A DNA stretch of 64,000 nt. Source: Nitrospirales bacterium (GTDB taxonomy: Bacteria; Nitrospirota; Nitrospiria; Nitrospirales; UBA8639). Where the stretch lies: NCBI GenBank assembly GCA_029261255.1, contig JAJDBQ010000182.1:32056-96055 (forward strand). Direction: 5' to 3'. A model generated the notes under the pieces. It made no database searches. It was not told the DNA's origin and saw nothing but the letters and a program-made list of their open reading frames with translations. The first letter of the stretch is position 1. Each line of letters opens with the position of its first letter. Positions 17,303-26,396 of this stretch are shown in pieces. The translations under genes and the position numbers were made by a program.

Positions 17303-17539
17303 TCATCTGGAGGGAGGGGATGTTATTTGGCGGATGGATTGAAATTTCATATTGGCATCACATGTAATCTCAAATATACCTTGCACACCCTGGTAGGAGA
17401 GAAAAGGACGTAACACCCTGGCTGGAAATCTGACAATACGTCCATCAGCAGCAGTCGCCACAATATGTTCGACGACTCCTTGATAATATCCTTGGAACCG
17501 TTCAGGCGATATATTGAGCCGCACTTTAACTCTTTGCAT
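17303..17539 (-). CDS. DUF2835 family protein
   Basis: A 78-residue protein matching the pattern of DUF2835: an opening strand (VRLNISPERFQGYYQG), then ATAADGRIVRFPARVLRPFL and GVQGIFEITCDAN. Members are small, beta-rich and of unknown function. First gene of a likely two-gene operon with the YqaA-like gene. Confidence 0.8.
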   Translation of the reverse strand: MQRVKVRLNISPERFQGYYQGVVEHIVATAADGRIVRFPARVLRPFLSYQGVQGIFEITCDANMKFQSIRQITSPPSR

Positions 17540-17735
17540 TGTTCTTCAATAAAACTCAGATAAACTCTGGGCCTAAGGATGCTGATCTACTTGCACTCTC
17601 ATCAATGATTGCTGGATTCTCGTCTACGCTATCCCTGCACACTTAACGTACCGCCTCAGGTATGATACAAACATATACAACCCGCACGAAGACTCGATCT
17701 TCCGTATACCCTCAGAACCATCAGGAATACCATCA

Positions 17736-18527
17736 ATGTATCACCACGAATTAGAGACGATCCATCAGGCCATGAGCCAGGCAACCACACGCCTTAACAG
17801 AATCATGTACGAAGGCCTGAAAGTCCAAATTAAATCCGATGGCTCTCCTGTGACGAATGGAGACATCGAAGTCAATCAGATTCTCCAGCATGCATTGTTG
17901 AGTGCCTTTCCAAATGATGCCTGGTTATCCGAAGAATCGCCAGACGATTCACCACGACTCCAGGCTCAACGCGTTTGGATCCTCGACCCCATCGATGGCA
18001 CCAAACCCTTCATCAAAAACTTACCTCACTACACAATCTCTCTCGCATTGATCGATAAAGGAGAACCTGTCATCGGTGTGATCTTTAATCCTGCTACGCA
18101 AGAATTCTTTTGTGCCATTCAGGGACAACAACCAACCCTCAATGGTCAACCGATTCACATCCGCACCATAACCAACCCCTCAGAAAGAACGTTTCTCGTC
18201 AATTCCTGGCAGGTCAACCAAGCAACCTTGAATACATGGAAGAGCGCACATCGCTGTCCTCCACTCATGGGATCCATTGCCTATTCATTAGCTCTCGTGG
18301 CTGCAGGACAGGTCGATGGCGTCATCAATATTGGCCCACAAAATGAATGGGATATCGCAGCAGGGCTCCTCCTCGTCCAAGCAGCTGGCGGACTCGTCTT
18401 TGACCGCAACCAAAATTCTTTGCAATGCAATCAACCAAATCCTATGGTCAATGGCATTATCGCCATACGCCCCGATGCCCTCCCGACGATACAACCATGG
18501 CTTTCTGAGATCACTAGTTCTCAGTAA
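17736..18527 (+). CDS. Inositol monophosphatase-family phosphatase, CysQ-like
   Basis: Metal-dependent phosphatase of 263 residues, most like 3'(2'),5'-bisphosphate nucleotidase CysQ, which clears PAP from sulfate activation. All metal-site motifs are seen: LSEES (the Glu), ILDPIDGTKPFIK, and WDIAAGLLLVQAAGG at the C-terminal site. Substrate could instead be histidinol phosphate or inositol phosphate, since these subfamilies share the motifs. No obvious operon partner. Confidence 0.87.
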   Translation: MYHHELETIHQAMSQATTRLNRIMYEGLKVQIKSDGSPVTNGDIEVNQILQHALLSAFPNDAWLSEESPDDSPRLQAQRVWILDPIDGTKPFIKNLPHYTISLALIDKGEPVIGVIFNPATQEFFCAIQGQQPTLNGQPIHIRTITNPSERTFLVNSWQVNQATLNTWKSAHRCPPLMGSIAYSLALVAAGQVDGVINIGPQNEWDIAAGLLLVQAAGGLVFDRNQNSLQCNQPNPMVNGIIAIRPDALPTIQPWLSEITSSQ

Positions 18528-18835
18528 GCTGGCAATGCTTCCCCTTCCATTTCATTGCTATCTGTGGCTCTATCCTGCTTGAGAATCAATGCCGTTCGCA
18601 TGCGTTCTTGATCATCCCAATAAGTCACCAGACTGTTTTACTTCATTATCATGAAACGTCTGCGGTCTCTTGCTACCGAACGCTTCATACACGTTCAGCA
18701 GATTTAACCCTTTTCGCTTTTCAACCGAAAAAACAGAGAAGCCAAAGGCTCGATGACCGTCGAGTCGTTCTTACTAATCTTAGTGAGCTCTCGTCGCCAG
18801 TCGTAATCGGCAACGGTGAGCTTGGGTTGAACGCA

Positions 18836-19288
18836 ATGCAAGGAGCAGTCAAAGGCACCATAAAAATCCTAACCATTGAAGATGATGTGTCTCAAACTGA
18901 AGCGTTAAAGGAGGCCCTCACTGTCGCCCAAATCATTTGCGTGGAAATCCATGAAGCCGAAGATGGAGAACAAGCCCTGGCATTTTTACATCAAGAGTAC
19001 CCACACATGGATGCTCCACAACCCGATATTATTTTCCTATCTAATCACCTACCCGACCGCACTGGGACTGAGATCATCAAAGACCTTCAACGAGACCGTC
19101 GACTCAAAACGATTCCCGTCGCCATGTTTTCCGAACAAAACCCTCGTACATCAAAAGATATGGTCTTCCCGGATAATTGCCATTTATTTATGCGGCCGAA
19201 ATCATGTGATGAATGGATTTATGTCTTACGATGTATTGAAGACGTGTGGGTCACACTGTTGAACATGGCCGGAAGACCGAACAGATAA
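18836..19288 (+). CDS. Degenerate response-regulator receiver protein
   Basis: From the ATG at 18836 (MQGAVKGTIKILTIEDD) this is a single receiver domain of about 150 residues, like the Rcp1 type. The first acidic pair (EDD) is present, but the expected phosphoacceptor Asp is replaced: PDIIFLSNHLPDRTG has Ser where IFLDxxLP is normal, and the later Lys-Pro is Arg-Pro (FMRPKS). It is therefore unlikely to be phosphorylated in the usual way. The frame is open back to 18608, but that part has no domain character. No histidine kinase is adjacent. Confidence 0.78.
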   Translation: MQGAVKGTIKILTIEDDVSQTEALKEALTVAQIICVEIHEAEDGEQALAFLHQEYPHMDAPQPDIIFLSNHLPDRTGTEIIKDLQRDRRLKTIPVAMFSEQNPRTSKDMVFPDNCHLFMRPKSCDEWIYVLRCIEDVWVTLLNMAGRPNR

Positions 19289-19294
19289 AAACGT

Positions 19295-20464
19295 TCAGTC
19301 CACTCCTTGTCGCTTTGACAGCCGTGCGGCTTTCCGATTCCCACCAGCAACCATCTGAAACTCATACAACCGAGATTCCAACCCTCCATTAAAGAGCGGA
19401 ATTTTTTTCGAGGGTGCCAGCCGAATGAGTTTAGGAAAACGAAAATCGGCACTCAGCACATACACGGTCCAACCGGAAAATCGCTGCTTCAACATGTCTC
19501 CAAATTTTGGATACCACTCCTCCAGATCCGGCTGATTGCCCATCCGTACTCCATACGGCGGATTGGTGACCATGATCCCCTTGTCTGCCGGTGGAGTGAT
19601 CTCCAGGACATCTCCCGGGTTCACCTGCACCCCGCCTAACCCCACAAATTGAAGATTACTTCTTGCCATGGATAAGGCCTCCGCATCGTGATCAAACCCA
19701 AACAGCTTCAACTGAGGCGTTTTGGGAAGGGCCTGCTGGACATCAGGCCGTATCTCGGACCAGGCCACTCGATCAAAGTTCCGAAAATGACGAAAGGAGA
19801 ATTCTCGCCGAGCTCCCGGGGCAACGCCTTTGGCCATGAGTCCGGCTTCAATCAAAAATGTTCCTGATCCACACATGGGATCAAGGAGAACCTGGTCACT
19901 TGTCCATCCTGAGAGCCGAAGAATCCCTGCCGCTAGATTTTCGCGCAGAGGAGCCTCTCCAGCCGCCTGTCGCCAGCCACGCTTAAAGAGCGGGGAGCCA
20001 GTCGTGTCCAGATACATGGCCACCTGTGATTCATCGACAAACACGACAATTTGGATATCGGGATTGCGCTTATCCACTTCTGGACGTTTCTTGATATCAC
20101 GCAGAAAACGGTCACAAATCGCATCCTTCACCCGAAGTGTCGAAAACTCAAGACTCGTAAGCGGGGACTGTTGGGCCACCAAACGAACTTTGATTCGACA
20201 ATTGACTGAAAACCATTGAGGCCAAGGTAATTGCGACGCCAGACGATAGAGGTCTTCTTCATGACGATACGACCCTTCTCCAACTCGCCACAAAATTCGA
20301 CTCGCGATTCGGCTCTCAAGATTTAATCGGTAACACAGCGAAAACGGACCCTGGCATTCCACGCCACCAGGGGTCGCACGAACAGCCTGCCCACCTAAGT
20401 CCATAAATTCTTTTTTGAGTTCGTCCTCCAACCCGCGAGGACATGTGGCAAAAAATGTTTCCAT
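19295..20464 (-). CDS. THUMP-domain class I SAM-dependent RNA methyltransferase (RlmL-like)
   Basis: A 389-residue methyltransferase resembling the N-terminal half of RlmL, which makes m2G in 23S rRNA. The start ETFFATCPRGLEDELKKE and the THUMP region are followed by LLDPMCGSGTFLIEAGLMA (SAM site) and the catalytic VTNPPYGVRMG. No RlmK-like half is fused. It converges with the receiver gene, leaving only six bases between stops. Confidence 0.9.
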   Translation of the reverse strand: METFFATCPRGLEDELKKEFMDLGGQAVRATPGGVECQGPFSLCYRLNLESRIASRILWRVGEGSYRHEEDLYRLASQLPWPQWFSVNCRIKVRLVAQQSPLTSLEFSTLRVKDAICDRFLRDIKKRPEVDKRNPDIQIVVFVDESQVAMYLDTTGSPLFKRGWRQAAGEAPLRENLAAGILRLSGWTSDQVLLDPMCGSGTFLIEAGLMAKGVAPGARREFSFRHFRNFDRVAWSEIRPDVQQALPKTPQLKLFGFDHDAEALSMARSNLQFVGLGGVQVNPGDVLEITPPADKGIMVTNPPYGVRMGNQPDLEEWYPKFGDMLKQRFSGWTVYVLSADFRFPKLIRLAPSKKIPLFNGGLESRLYEFQMVAGGNRKAARLSKRQGVD

Positions 20465-20498
20465 AAGATATTAAAAGAAGAAAATAAAAAAAAATGGT

Positions 20499-21530
20499 TC
20501 ACTCTAATGACGATTGATAAACTTCCGGATTTGCACAATGAGGGAGACGCTCTCCACGCAACCCCGCAAGAACATTCTCAACGGCCATATCAGCCATGAG
20601 CGATCTCGTGGCCGTCGATGCACTGCCTAAATGCGGGATCACCAGACAATTGGGTAACGTGAGCAACGGATGGGAAGCCGGAAGAGGCTCGGGATCGGTC
20701 ACATCCAACGCCGCCCCACCAATCGTCCCTTGCTGTAACGCGGAATACAAGGCGTCTTGGTCCACCACCGCTCCACGAGACGTATTGATTAATATGCTCG
20801 AGCGTTTCATGTTCTGAAATTCAGATGCACCCATTAAGTGCTGAGTATCAGGAGTAAGCGGAACATGTAGACTGACAAAATCTGATTTTTTCAAAGCCGT
20901 GGCCAAATCCGCAAACGTCACGAAAGCCATATCCGATGATTCACCATTGATTCCCGCAGGATGAGAAGATTCCGAGGTTTCACGATTCTCTCTAGGAGAT
21001 CGCACCGCCAGCACGTTCATGCGGAATCCCTGGGCTCGCCGAGCCAAAGCTTGGCCGATTCGACCAAACCCCACAATTCCCAATGTGGCACCGTAGATAT
21101 CTCGCCCTAGCAAAAGATCTGGCTTCCATTCTACCCAATGCCCCTGACGCACATACTCCGCCCCTTCCGTAATTCGACGAGCAGCAGCCATCAATAATCC
21201 AAACGCCAAATCGGCTGTCGTTTCTGTTAATATTCCAGGTGTATGTCCAACCGGAATACTGCGAGCCGTGCATGTGGGAATATCGATATGGTCATACCCA
21301 ACCGACATGGTGCTAATCACACGCAAATGCTTCCCAACTTGAAGGACCTCCTGATCAATTCGATCCGTCAGCAAACAATACAGTGCTTGAGCTTCAGGAA
21401 TGCGATCCAACAACCATTCATGCGAGACGGAGTAATCATGCTCCCAACACACCACCTGCGCCTGAGCGGTTAATGCATGCCACGCGTTTGGAGGAAGCTG
21501 CCTAGTGGCCACCACAATTGGAAGGGGCAT
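20499..21530 (-). CDS. D-2-hydroxyacid dehydrogenase, glyoxylate/hydroxypyruvate reductase-like
   Basis: NAD(P)-dependent dehydrogenase of 343 residues, GyaR/GhrB type. Visible: substrate-side MSVGYDHIDI, nucleotide-binding IVGFGRIGQALA, catalytic Arg in INTSRGAVVD, Glu in DVTDPEPL and His in IPHLGSAS. An insert of about 20 residues (around RENRETSESSHPAGINGES) sits just after the cofactor fold's second strand and is unusual. Likely reduces glyoxylate or hydroxypyruvate. Confidence 0.9.
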   Translation of the reverse strand: MPLPIVVATRQLPPNAWHALTAQAQVVCWEHDYSVSHEWLLDRIPEAQALYCLLTDRIDQEVLQVGKHLRVISTMSVGYDHIDIPTCTARSIPVGHTPGILTETTADLAFGLLMAAARRITEGAEYVRQGHWVEWKPDLLLGRDIYGATLGIVGFGRIGQALARRAQGFRMNVLAVRSPRENRETSESSHPAGINGESSDMAFVTFADLATALKKSDFVSLHVPLTPDTQHLMGASEFQNMKRSSILINTSRGAVVDQDALYSALQQGTIGGAALDVTDPEPLPASHPLLTLPNCLVIPHLGSASTATRSLMADMAVENVLAGLRGERLPHCANPEVYQSSLE

Positions 21531-21582
21531 CCTTTTCCTCTGCTATCTTTTTCGTGACAAGACGTAGAAAGCCTTCACTGAC

Positions 21583-22587
21583 CTACCAGAATAGAACGGA
21601 TAGAACAAACCCAAGATAACACAGCCCATTCACGACTAAATGGATGGGCTTCACGGCGCCACGCCGCACAAGCCAGGTGAGGTAGGTGGCGGCCATTAAG
21701 GTCATGGCCATCCCCACGAGAATTTCCTTCTGCGGAACCCACGCTGTCAGCATAATACCCACTGCCGGCAACAAGCTGCCTTGAAACATCATGGCTCCGG
21801 TGAGGTTGCCTACAGCCAAGGTATCCTTCCCTCGCCGAATCCAAAGAATACTATTCACCTTTTCGGGCAATTCGGTCGCAATAGGGACGATCAAGAGAGA
21901 CAACGTCAAAGCCGAAATCCCCCAAAGAGGCGCGAGATGCTCAATACCATACACAAAGCCCTTAGCCCCTAACATGATGAGTCCCAAGCCAACACCTAAC
22001 TGAAGCAGAATCATCACTAAATTATCTGGTAGGCCAATTTTTGTCGAATAGAGGGGATGATCGGCTTCAGTTCCATGGCCATCATCAACCAAATCGGTCG
22101 AGGCACGAATCGTCAACGTAAGATACGCGATGTACATGCCAACTAAGGTGAAGGCCATCAGCCCTCGAACCCATGGCCATTCCGACGGTACAAAAGCGGC
22201 CATCACACCAATAAAAAACGCCCAATTAAACCAGAGGAGATCACGTGCAAAACCCGTGGGTTCAGGATTCAACGTCGCGTACCACCCCCGTGATCGCGCA
22301 GCAAAGATGCCAACCAGAAAAAACGCCAGAGTCGCCAACAACAACGGGGCACCCAAAATGGCCCCGACGGCCACCTCATGCCGAAGCGTTTCCGTTCCTG
22401 ATCCTAAAAAAATGGCAAAAAGCGGCACCATGGTTTCAGGCAGGGCTGTCCCAATCGCGGCAAAAATTGAACCGGTGACTCCTTCAGAAATCCCGAGGCG
22501 CTGTCCAAAATGCTCGAGGCTATTGGTAAAGGCCTCAGCCCCCAACAGGATAATGACGAGCGCACCGACGAGAATCAGTATTTCCAT
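21583..22587 (-). CDS. Calcium/cation antiporter (CaCA) family membrane protein
   Basis: A polytopic membrane protein of 334 residues with the two inverted alpha repeats of sodium/calcium exchangers: FAAIGTALPETMVPLFAI in the first half and PIATELPEKVNSILWIRRGK...GNLTGAMMFQGSLLPA in the second. It should exchange an inner divalent cation for Na+ or H+. Ion specificity cannot be told. Separate from its neighbours. Confidence 0.87.
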   Translation of the reverse strand: MEILILVGALVIILLGAEAFTNSLEHFGQRLGISEGVTGSIFAAIGTALPETMVPLFAIFLGSGTETLRHEVAVGAILGAPLLLATLAFFLVGIFAARSRGWYATLNPEPTGFARDLLWFNWAFFIGVMAAFVPSEWPWVRGLMAFTLVGMYIAYLTLTIRASTDLVDDGHGTEADHPLYSTKIGLPDNLVMILLQLGVGLGLIMLGAKGFVYGIEHLAPLWGISALTLSLLIVPIATELPEKVNSILWIRRGKDTLAVGNLTGAMMFQGSLLPAVGIMLTAWVPQKEILVGMAMTLMAATYLTWLVRRGAVKPIHLVVNGLCYLGFVLSVLFW

Positions 22588-22797
22588 ATATCAGGGCTCA
22601 CAGACCGGACGACTGAATACTATTCATGAAATTCTCTTTTACTACAATGACTTAGATGAAATTATCTACATATCGAGAAGTGAACAGCGAGCAGTATAGA
22701 GTAAGAAAGAAGAAGGGATTGAGCATTTCTGTCTATTGTGCGTCTTACTTCTTATCGTGCCTTGCCATCTGGAAAATTATTCTTTTACACTGTCTCT

Positions 22798-22950
22798 ATG
22801 GACAGCCTTTCTACTGGTCTCATCCTGACCGTCTGTACAATCCTTATCTTCACCGTTGGCCAAAAATGGTGGCGTCATCGGCAGGCAGCCAAACTAGCGG
22901 ACAAACTCTTGGATGACGTGATTAAAGGCAAAGACGCCTTTCGTCGATAA
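22798..22950 (+). CDS. Small single-pass membrane protein, tentative
   Basis: A 50-residue frame: MDSLSTGLILTVCTILIFTV forms one helix, followed by a basic QKWWRHRQAAKLADKLLDD tail. The layout (short periplasmic end, helix, charged cytoplasmic amphipathic tail) is that of many small membrane proteins. No clear ribosome site precedes the ATG, and an in-frame start exists at 22738, so it is only a candidate. Confidence 0.35.
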   Translation: MDSLSTGLILTVCTILIFTVGQKWWRHRQAAKLADKLLDDVIKGKDAFRR

Positions 22951-22980
22951 TCGCCTTCTTTTCTCCCTGGCACTTCCATC

Positions 22981-23637
22981 TCAAAACCCTAAACACAATT
23001 GCTGTGGCGGCAATGGCGTATGCCAACGCTCCTTATCCTTTGGTTCCGCGACTATTTCTGCACGCGGAGTCTGTAGCCCTTTCAATGCAACCTCTACCAG
23101 CGCCCCTCGGCATCGGCTACACAAATGTCGAGCTGGCACAATGGTTCGACGTTGCCGATGATACGTCATTCCGCAACGGATACATTGCCAAGCATATCGA
23201 TTCAACGCCTCGACGGTCTCATGCAATTGATGACGAATCGTAATGCCAAGTCCCGCCTCATTCATCCGATCCATCATCTCTCGAAACGTGGGGCCATGCG
23301 AAGGTCGACGTTTCCGAATATCGAACTCCCATTGATGTATCATCTCATGAGCCAATGTTCCCAAAAGCTCGGCCTCAGGTTGCCCACGAAGTAATGGGGT
23401 GGAAAGCCGAATCACCCTCGCTTCACCATGCCGATACGCAGTAGAAAGCCACAGGCTTCTCGGGCCAACTTGGCTCACAAACAACCCTGCTGAAGCCGTT
23501 AACCGTGAACTCCACTCAATGCGAATAGCAGGAAGCCGATTCTCAAAAAACCGACAAGCCAAGTCTTGCCACATCGCCTGCACAGACGACAAGGGCACAA
23601 GATCTTGAAGAGAAACAGAGGTAGGAACGGTCACCAA
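22981..23637 (-). CDS. SprT-like zinc metalloprotease
   Basis: A 218-residue SprT-family protein, a presumed zinc peptidase. The HExxH site is at residues 97-101 (AHEMIHQWE), the third ligand His at 114 (RRPSHGPTF), and a C-terminal zinc ribbon is visible (CIRCGMTYHRQ...CSRCRG). SPRTN relatives cleave DNA-protein crosslinks, but bacterial substrates are not established. It is divergent from tadA with a gap of about 118 bp. Confidence 0.88.
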   Translation of the reverse strand: MVTVPTSVSLQDLVPLSSVQAMWQDLACRFFENRLPAIRIEWSSRLTASAGLFVSQVGPRSLWLSTAYRHGEARVIRLSTPLLRGQPEAELLGTLAHEMIHQWEFDIRKRRPSHGPTFREMMDRMNEAGLGITIRHQLHETVEALNRYAWQCIRCGMTYHRQRRTIVPARHLCSRCRGALVEVALKGLQTPRAEIVAEPKDKERWHTPLPPQQLCLGF

Positions 23638-23755
23638 GCGTACCGGGAGGGTTGCCTATACATGGGATAGTGGCTATGTTACCATTTTTTTTTACCATGC
23701 GTAACAATTCTCAACGATAAAATTCGAACATCCATCACAACGCCATCAAACCGTT

Positions 23756-24238
23756 ATGTTAACTGAAGGATCCGACATTCTCGATAAAGATCAGGTATTT
23801 ATGCACATGGCGTTGGGTATGGCGAAAGAAGCCTATCGGGCTGGGGAAGTCCCGGTTGGCGCAGTCCTCGTCAAAGAGGGTGAAGTCATTGCCACGGGCT
23901 ACAATCGGCGAGAAGGCTTACAAGACCCAACCGCACATGCAGAGCTCCTAGCTATTCGTGCAGCCGCAGAAATTATGGGCTCTTGGCGTCTGACAGAGAC
24001 AACCCTATATGTCACATTAGAACCCTGTACCATGTGTGTGGGAGCTATTGTTCAATCGAGGATACCCCGTTTGGTATTTGGAACCCACGCGGCAGGTGAA
24101 TCAAATTGTGATTTCACGGCTGAAACACTGTTCAACCATCATGTCATCGTCCAATCAGGAATCTTGGCAGAAGACTGCCGAAATCTGTTACAACAATTCT
24201 TTCAGCAACTTCGCGAGGCCCATCCAGTCCCATCCTAA
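23756..24238 (+). CDS. tadA: tRNA-specific adenosine deaminase TadA
   Basis: Converts A34 to inosine in tRNA-Arg(ACG). The zinc/active-site motif HAE is at residues 61-63 and PCTMC at 90-94, and the family patterns GEVPVGAVLV and SRIPRLVFG are intact. The start at 23756 gives a slightly long N-terminus; ATG at residue 16 is possible. A tRNA-Ser remnant begins 13 bases after the stop, which suggests that the tRNA-Ser gene originally followed tadA directly and was later separated from it by insertion. Confidence 0.93.
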   Translation: MLTEGSDILDKDQVFMHMALGMAKEAYRAGEVPVGAVLVKEGEVIATGYNRREGLQDPTAHAELLAIRAAAEIMGSWRLTETTLYVTLEPCTMCVGAIVQSRIPRLVFGTHAAGESNCDFTAETLFNHHVIVQSGILAEDCRNLLQQFFQQLREAHPVPS

Positions 24239-24250
24239 AATATGTTTGTC

Positions 24251-24309
24251 GGAGAGGTGCGAGAGTGGCCGATTCGGACGGTCTCGAAAGACCCGCAGGT
24301 GGGTTTGAG
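24251..24309 (+). pseudogene. Degraded tRNA-Ser copy
   Basis: GGAGAGGTGC at 24251 and GGACGGTCTCGAAA at 24277 match the acceptor 5' strand and anticodon arm of the intact tRNA-Ser at 26490. A possible variable-arm relic (CCCGCAGGTGGG) and a T-arm-like end follow, but there is no CCTCTCC partner strand, so no tRNA can fold. It is a 5'-side remnant in the same orientation as the intact gene. Confidence 0.75.
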
Positions 24310-24404
24310 GGATAGAGAGCAGATGTAATTGCAGGAAAAACAATAACTTCCTAATTCTCATTACGCTTCCCTATCCCATTATTGTGGGAAAGGGGTGTGG
24401 AAGG

Positions 24405-24432
24405 GGTGTTCAGATTTCAAAAAGGGTGTTCA
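24405..24432. repeat. GGGTGTTCA direct repeat pair, left
   Basis: GGGTGTTCA occurs at 24405-24413 and 24424-24432, and again twice at 26397-26416 in the same orientation. The four copies bracket the accessory segment between the tRNA-Ser remnant and the intact tRNA-Ser, as terminal or arm-type sites of an integrated element might. Confidence 0.55.
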
Positions 24433-24478
24433 AACTTCCAGTAATTCCATTCTCAATTAGAATAATTATTAAGACCAC

Positions 24479-25105
24479 ATGAGAGAACTCCAAGCAGGAC
24501 CGGAGCCTTTGCGACCATACCTTCATTTGAATCGTTGCCCACATTGTAAAATTCATTTGCCTTCCTTGACTTTGAAAGGAAAAACTCCAGCTCCTGAAAA
24601 TCAGAATTTCCTGGCAAGAGATTGGCATTTGTGGATGTGCGAGGCCTGTGGTGGTGCGGTGTGTGGTTGGACCATTGAAGGTACCGATGTGGTATTAGGG
24701 TTAATGCCAGAAGCTGAAGAGGTTTCAAAGGATATCCCCGAACGGGCCGCCGATTATTTGCAACAAGCTATCGACACAGTCCATTCCCCTTCAGCTTCTA
24801 TAATGGTAGCGGCTAGCTCTGTAGATGCCATGCTGAAAGCGAAAGGATACTTAAAGAAAGATGGCGACTTATTTGGACGGATCAACAAAGCCGCTGAAGA
24901 CCACCTTATTACAAAAGAGATGGCTCAATGGGCGCATGATGTTCGATTGGATGCAAACGCCGAAAGGCACGTAGATGAGGAGGCAACTCCACCAACACAA
25001 GAAGACGCACAACGAGCTGTTGATTTCACGAAAGCACTAGGAGAGTTTTTATTTGTCCTTCCCGCGAAGGTTATGCGTGGTCGAAAGATAGAATCTTCTA
25101 CGTAG
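24479..25105 (+). CDS. DUF4145-type protein with N-terminal zinc finger
   Basis: A 208-residue protein. An N-terminal Cys pair (RCPHCKIHLP) and a second one (WMCEACGG) would hold a zinc; then comes the DUF4145-like helical part (AADYLQQAIDTVHSPSASIMVAASSVDAMLKAKGY, DLFGRINKAAEDHLITKEMAQWAHDVRLDANAERHV). DUF4145 is common in accessory DNA and next to restriction or other defence genes, but its activity is not known. It is the only plus-strand gene of the 2.2-kb segment between the two tRNA-Ser copies. Confidence 0.75.
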   Translation: MRELQAGPEPLRPYLHLNRCPHCKIHLPSLTLKGKTPAPENQNFLARDWHLWMCEACGGAVCGWTIEGTDVVLGLMPEAEEVSKDIPERAADYLQQAIDTVHSPSASIMVAASSVDAMLKAKGYLKKDGDLFGRINKAAEDHLITKEMAQWAHDVRLDANAERHVDEEATPPTQEDAQRAVDFTKALGEFLFVLPAKVMRGRKIESST

Positions 25106-25170
25106 TGTTCTCAATTAGGTTTTTCCCACCGTTACTTTCTGATTTTCATCCAGAGTTAGGTTTTGATAAA

Positions 25171-25725
25171 TCAATGCATATGTTTTCGAATTTCGTTTTC
25201 TATATCTCTTCTAATTTGTGGAGCCTCTTTGATGACAAAGTCGTTCAGTTCAATCCATTTCTTAGAATCGGTAGGTGTGTCTGATCGATGAACGTGGGTT
25301 AAAAAATCAATTCCACAATTCCTAAACTGTAGATATAATTTCTCAATTTTTTCAGCCAAGTCTTCAGGAAAATAAATTCGATTTGGCTCAAAGGCATCCA
25401 TCAATTCTTCACCTCTATCAGAGAACTGAATGCCATGCTCTTTTCTTTCCTCTCCTTGAACCTCCCCCCAAAGAGAAACATATTTTGCTACAGCACACTC
25501 AAACTCCCAAATCTTTGTATTCACGTTATTCATGATGCTCAGTTTAGGTCCAAGTACGAATTCCATCTTTTTTAGTTTTTCTTGATGCTTGCCTTCAATC
25601 CACCTTTCAATCCATTGTCTGGAAATCCAGAAAACTCCCAAAATTGTAACTGCCACCAGAGTCCCAACAACTCCTGTTGCAACTCCTGTTGTGTCTAGAA
25701 TTTTGATGATCTCTTCAGCCTTCAT
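25171..25725 (-). CDS. Membrane-anchored hypothetical protein
   Basis: From the ATG at 25725 (AGGAGG nine bases upstream, deciding this start over a longer frame from 25752) the product has 184 residues: one N-terminal membrane segment (TGVATGVVGTLVAVTILGVFWI) and a mostly helical, charged cytosolic domain. Not recognised. Last gene of a small minus-strand cluster that begins at 26228. Confidence 0.65.
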   Translation of the reverse strand: MKAEEIIKILDTTGVATGVVGTLVAVTILGVFWISRQWIERWIEGKHQEKLKKMEFVLGPKLSIMNNVNTKIWEFECAVAKYVSLWGEVQGEERKEHGIQFSDRGEELMDAFEPNRIYFPEDLAEKIEKLYLQFRNCGIDFLTHVHRSDTPTDSKKWIELNDFVIKEAPQIRRDIENEIRKHMH

Positions 25726-25764
25726 ATTCTCTGTCCTCCTGTTGCCACACAAACATGGGAAGAC

Positions 25765-25890
25765 TTATCCCCCCATACTATTGAGCCCTTCAATGATCCG
25801 AGCCAACGCCACAAAATTATACTCAAACCGCCGAATACTTTCTTCGGTCAATTTTGACCGGACAACATTAAGCGTTTTTGCTTGTGTCAT
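25765..25890 (-). CDS. Small hypothetical protein, 41 residues
   Basis: An ATG at 25890 overlaps the stop of the upstream gene (ATGA) and opens a 41-residue frame starting MTQAKTLNVVRSKLTEESIR and ending SMGG. The overlap suggests translational coupling. The predicted protein is helical, with no known motif. The next gene starts about 40 bp downstream. Confidence 0.5.
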   Translation of the reverse strand: MTQAKTLNVVRSKLTEESIRRFEYNFVALARIIEGLNSMGG

Positions 25891-26228
25891 GGTTGCACCT
25901 TCAACCCTCTCTTGAGCCAAGCATCTATGCACATCATGCAGAGTTGAAGAGCTCGGTGGGCATACATGAGATTGACCCGAGTCAATATGGTTAAATCCCC
26001 TGCCCTCATCTCATGCACGTCGGTTCCGTGTGCTTCCCCTGGTATGCGTGGGATTTGATCAACGATCCATAGACCGCTTTGAATCCACATCGTTATCATA
26101 ATTTCATCCATGCCAAAAGAACGATGCGATTGCTTGGCAAATATTTCTCTGGTGAAATCCTCGAATTTTTCTTTGGCCACAAAATCAGCAGGGCTATGCC
26201 CTAGGCAATTAAAATGGCATAATGCCAT
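25887..26228 (-). CDS. Hypothetical protein, 113 residues
   Basis: Unrecognised soluble protein (FEDFTREIFAKQSHRSFGMDEIMI, later VNLMYAHRALQLCMMCIDAW). Several cysteines and a Met/Trp-rich middle. It heads a three-gene minus-strand cluster (113, 41 and 184 residues) inside the segment bounded by the two tRNA-Ser copies. Start not supported by a strong ribosome site. Confidence 0.5.
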   Translation of the reverse strand: MALCHFNCLGHSPADFVAKEKFEDFTREIFAKQSHRSFGMDEIMITMWIQSGLWIVDQIPRIPGEAHGTDVHEMRAGDLTILTRVNLMYAHRALQLCMMCIDAWLKRGLKVQP

Positions 26229-26396
26229 GACAGTTTTTCGTCTCGATTATGGGGAAGCGGGACCAATATTTACGATGTTGAAAAGCTCGGTCGATGGTAG
26301 GATCACTCACATGGCATCAAACGTTATGGACATCTCTCCCATTCTCATTTGCGAGAAGTGGTGGATCACTCCGAAGAAAAAACAGAAAAAAAAAAG

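Noticed and set aside
24251..24309. A second functional tRNA-Ser
   Set aside because: The acceptor 3' strand, T arm and CCA cannot be found, so no cloverleaf can form.
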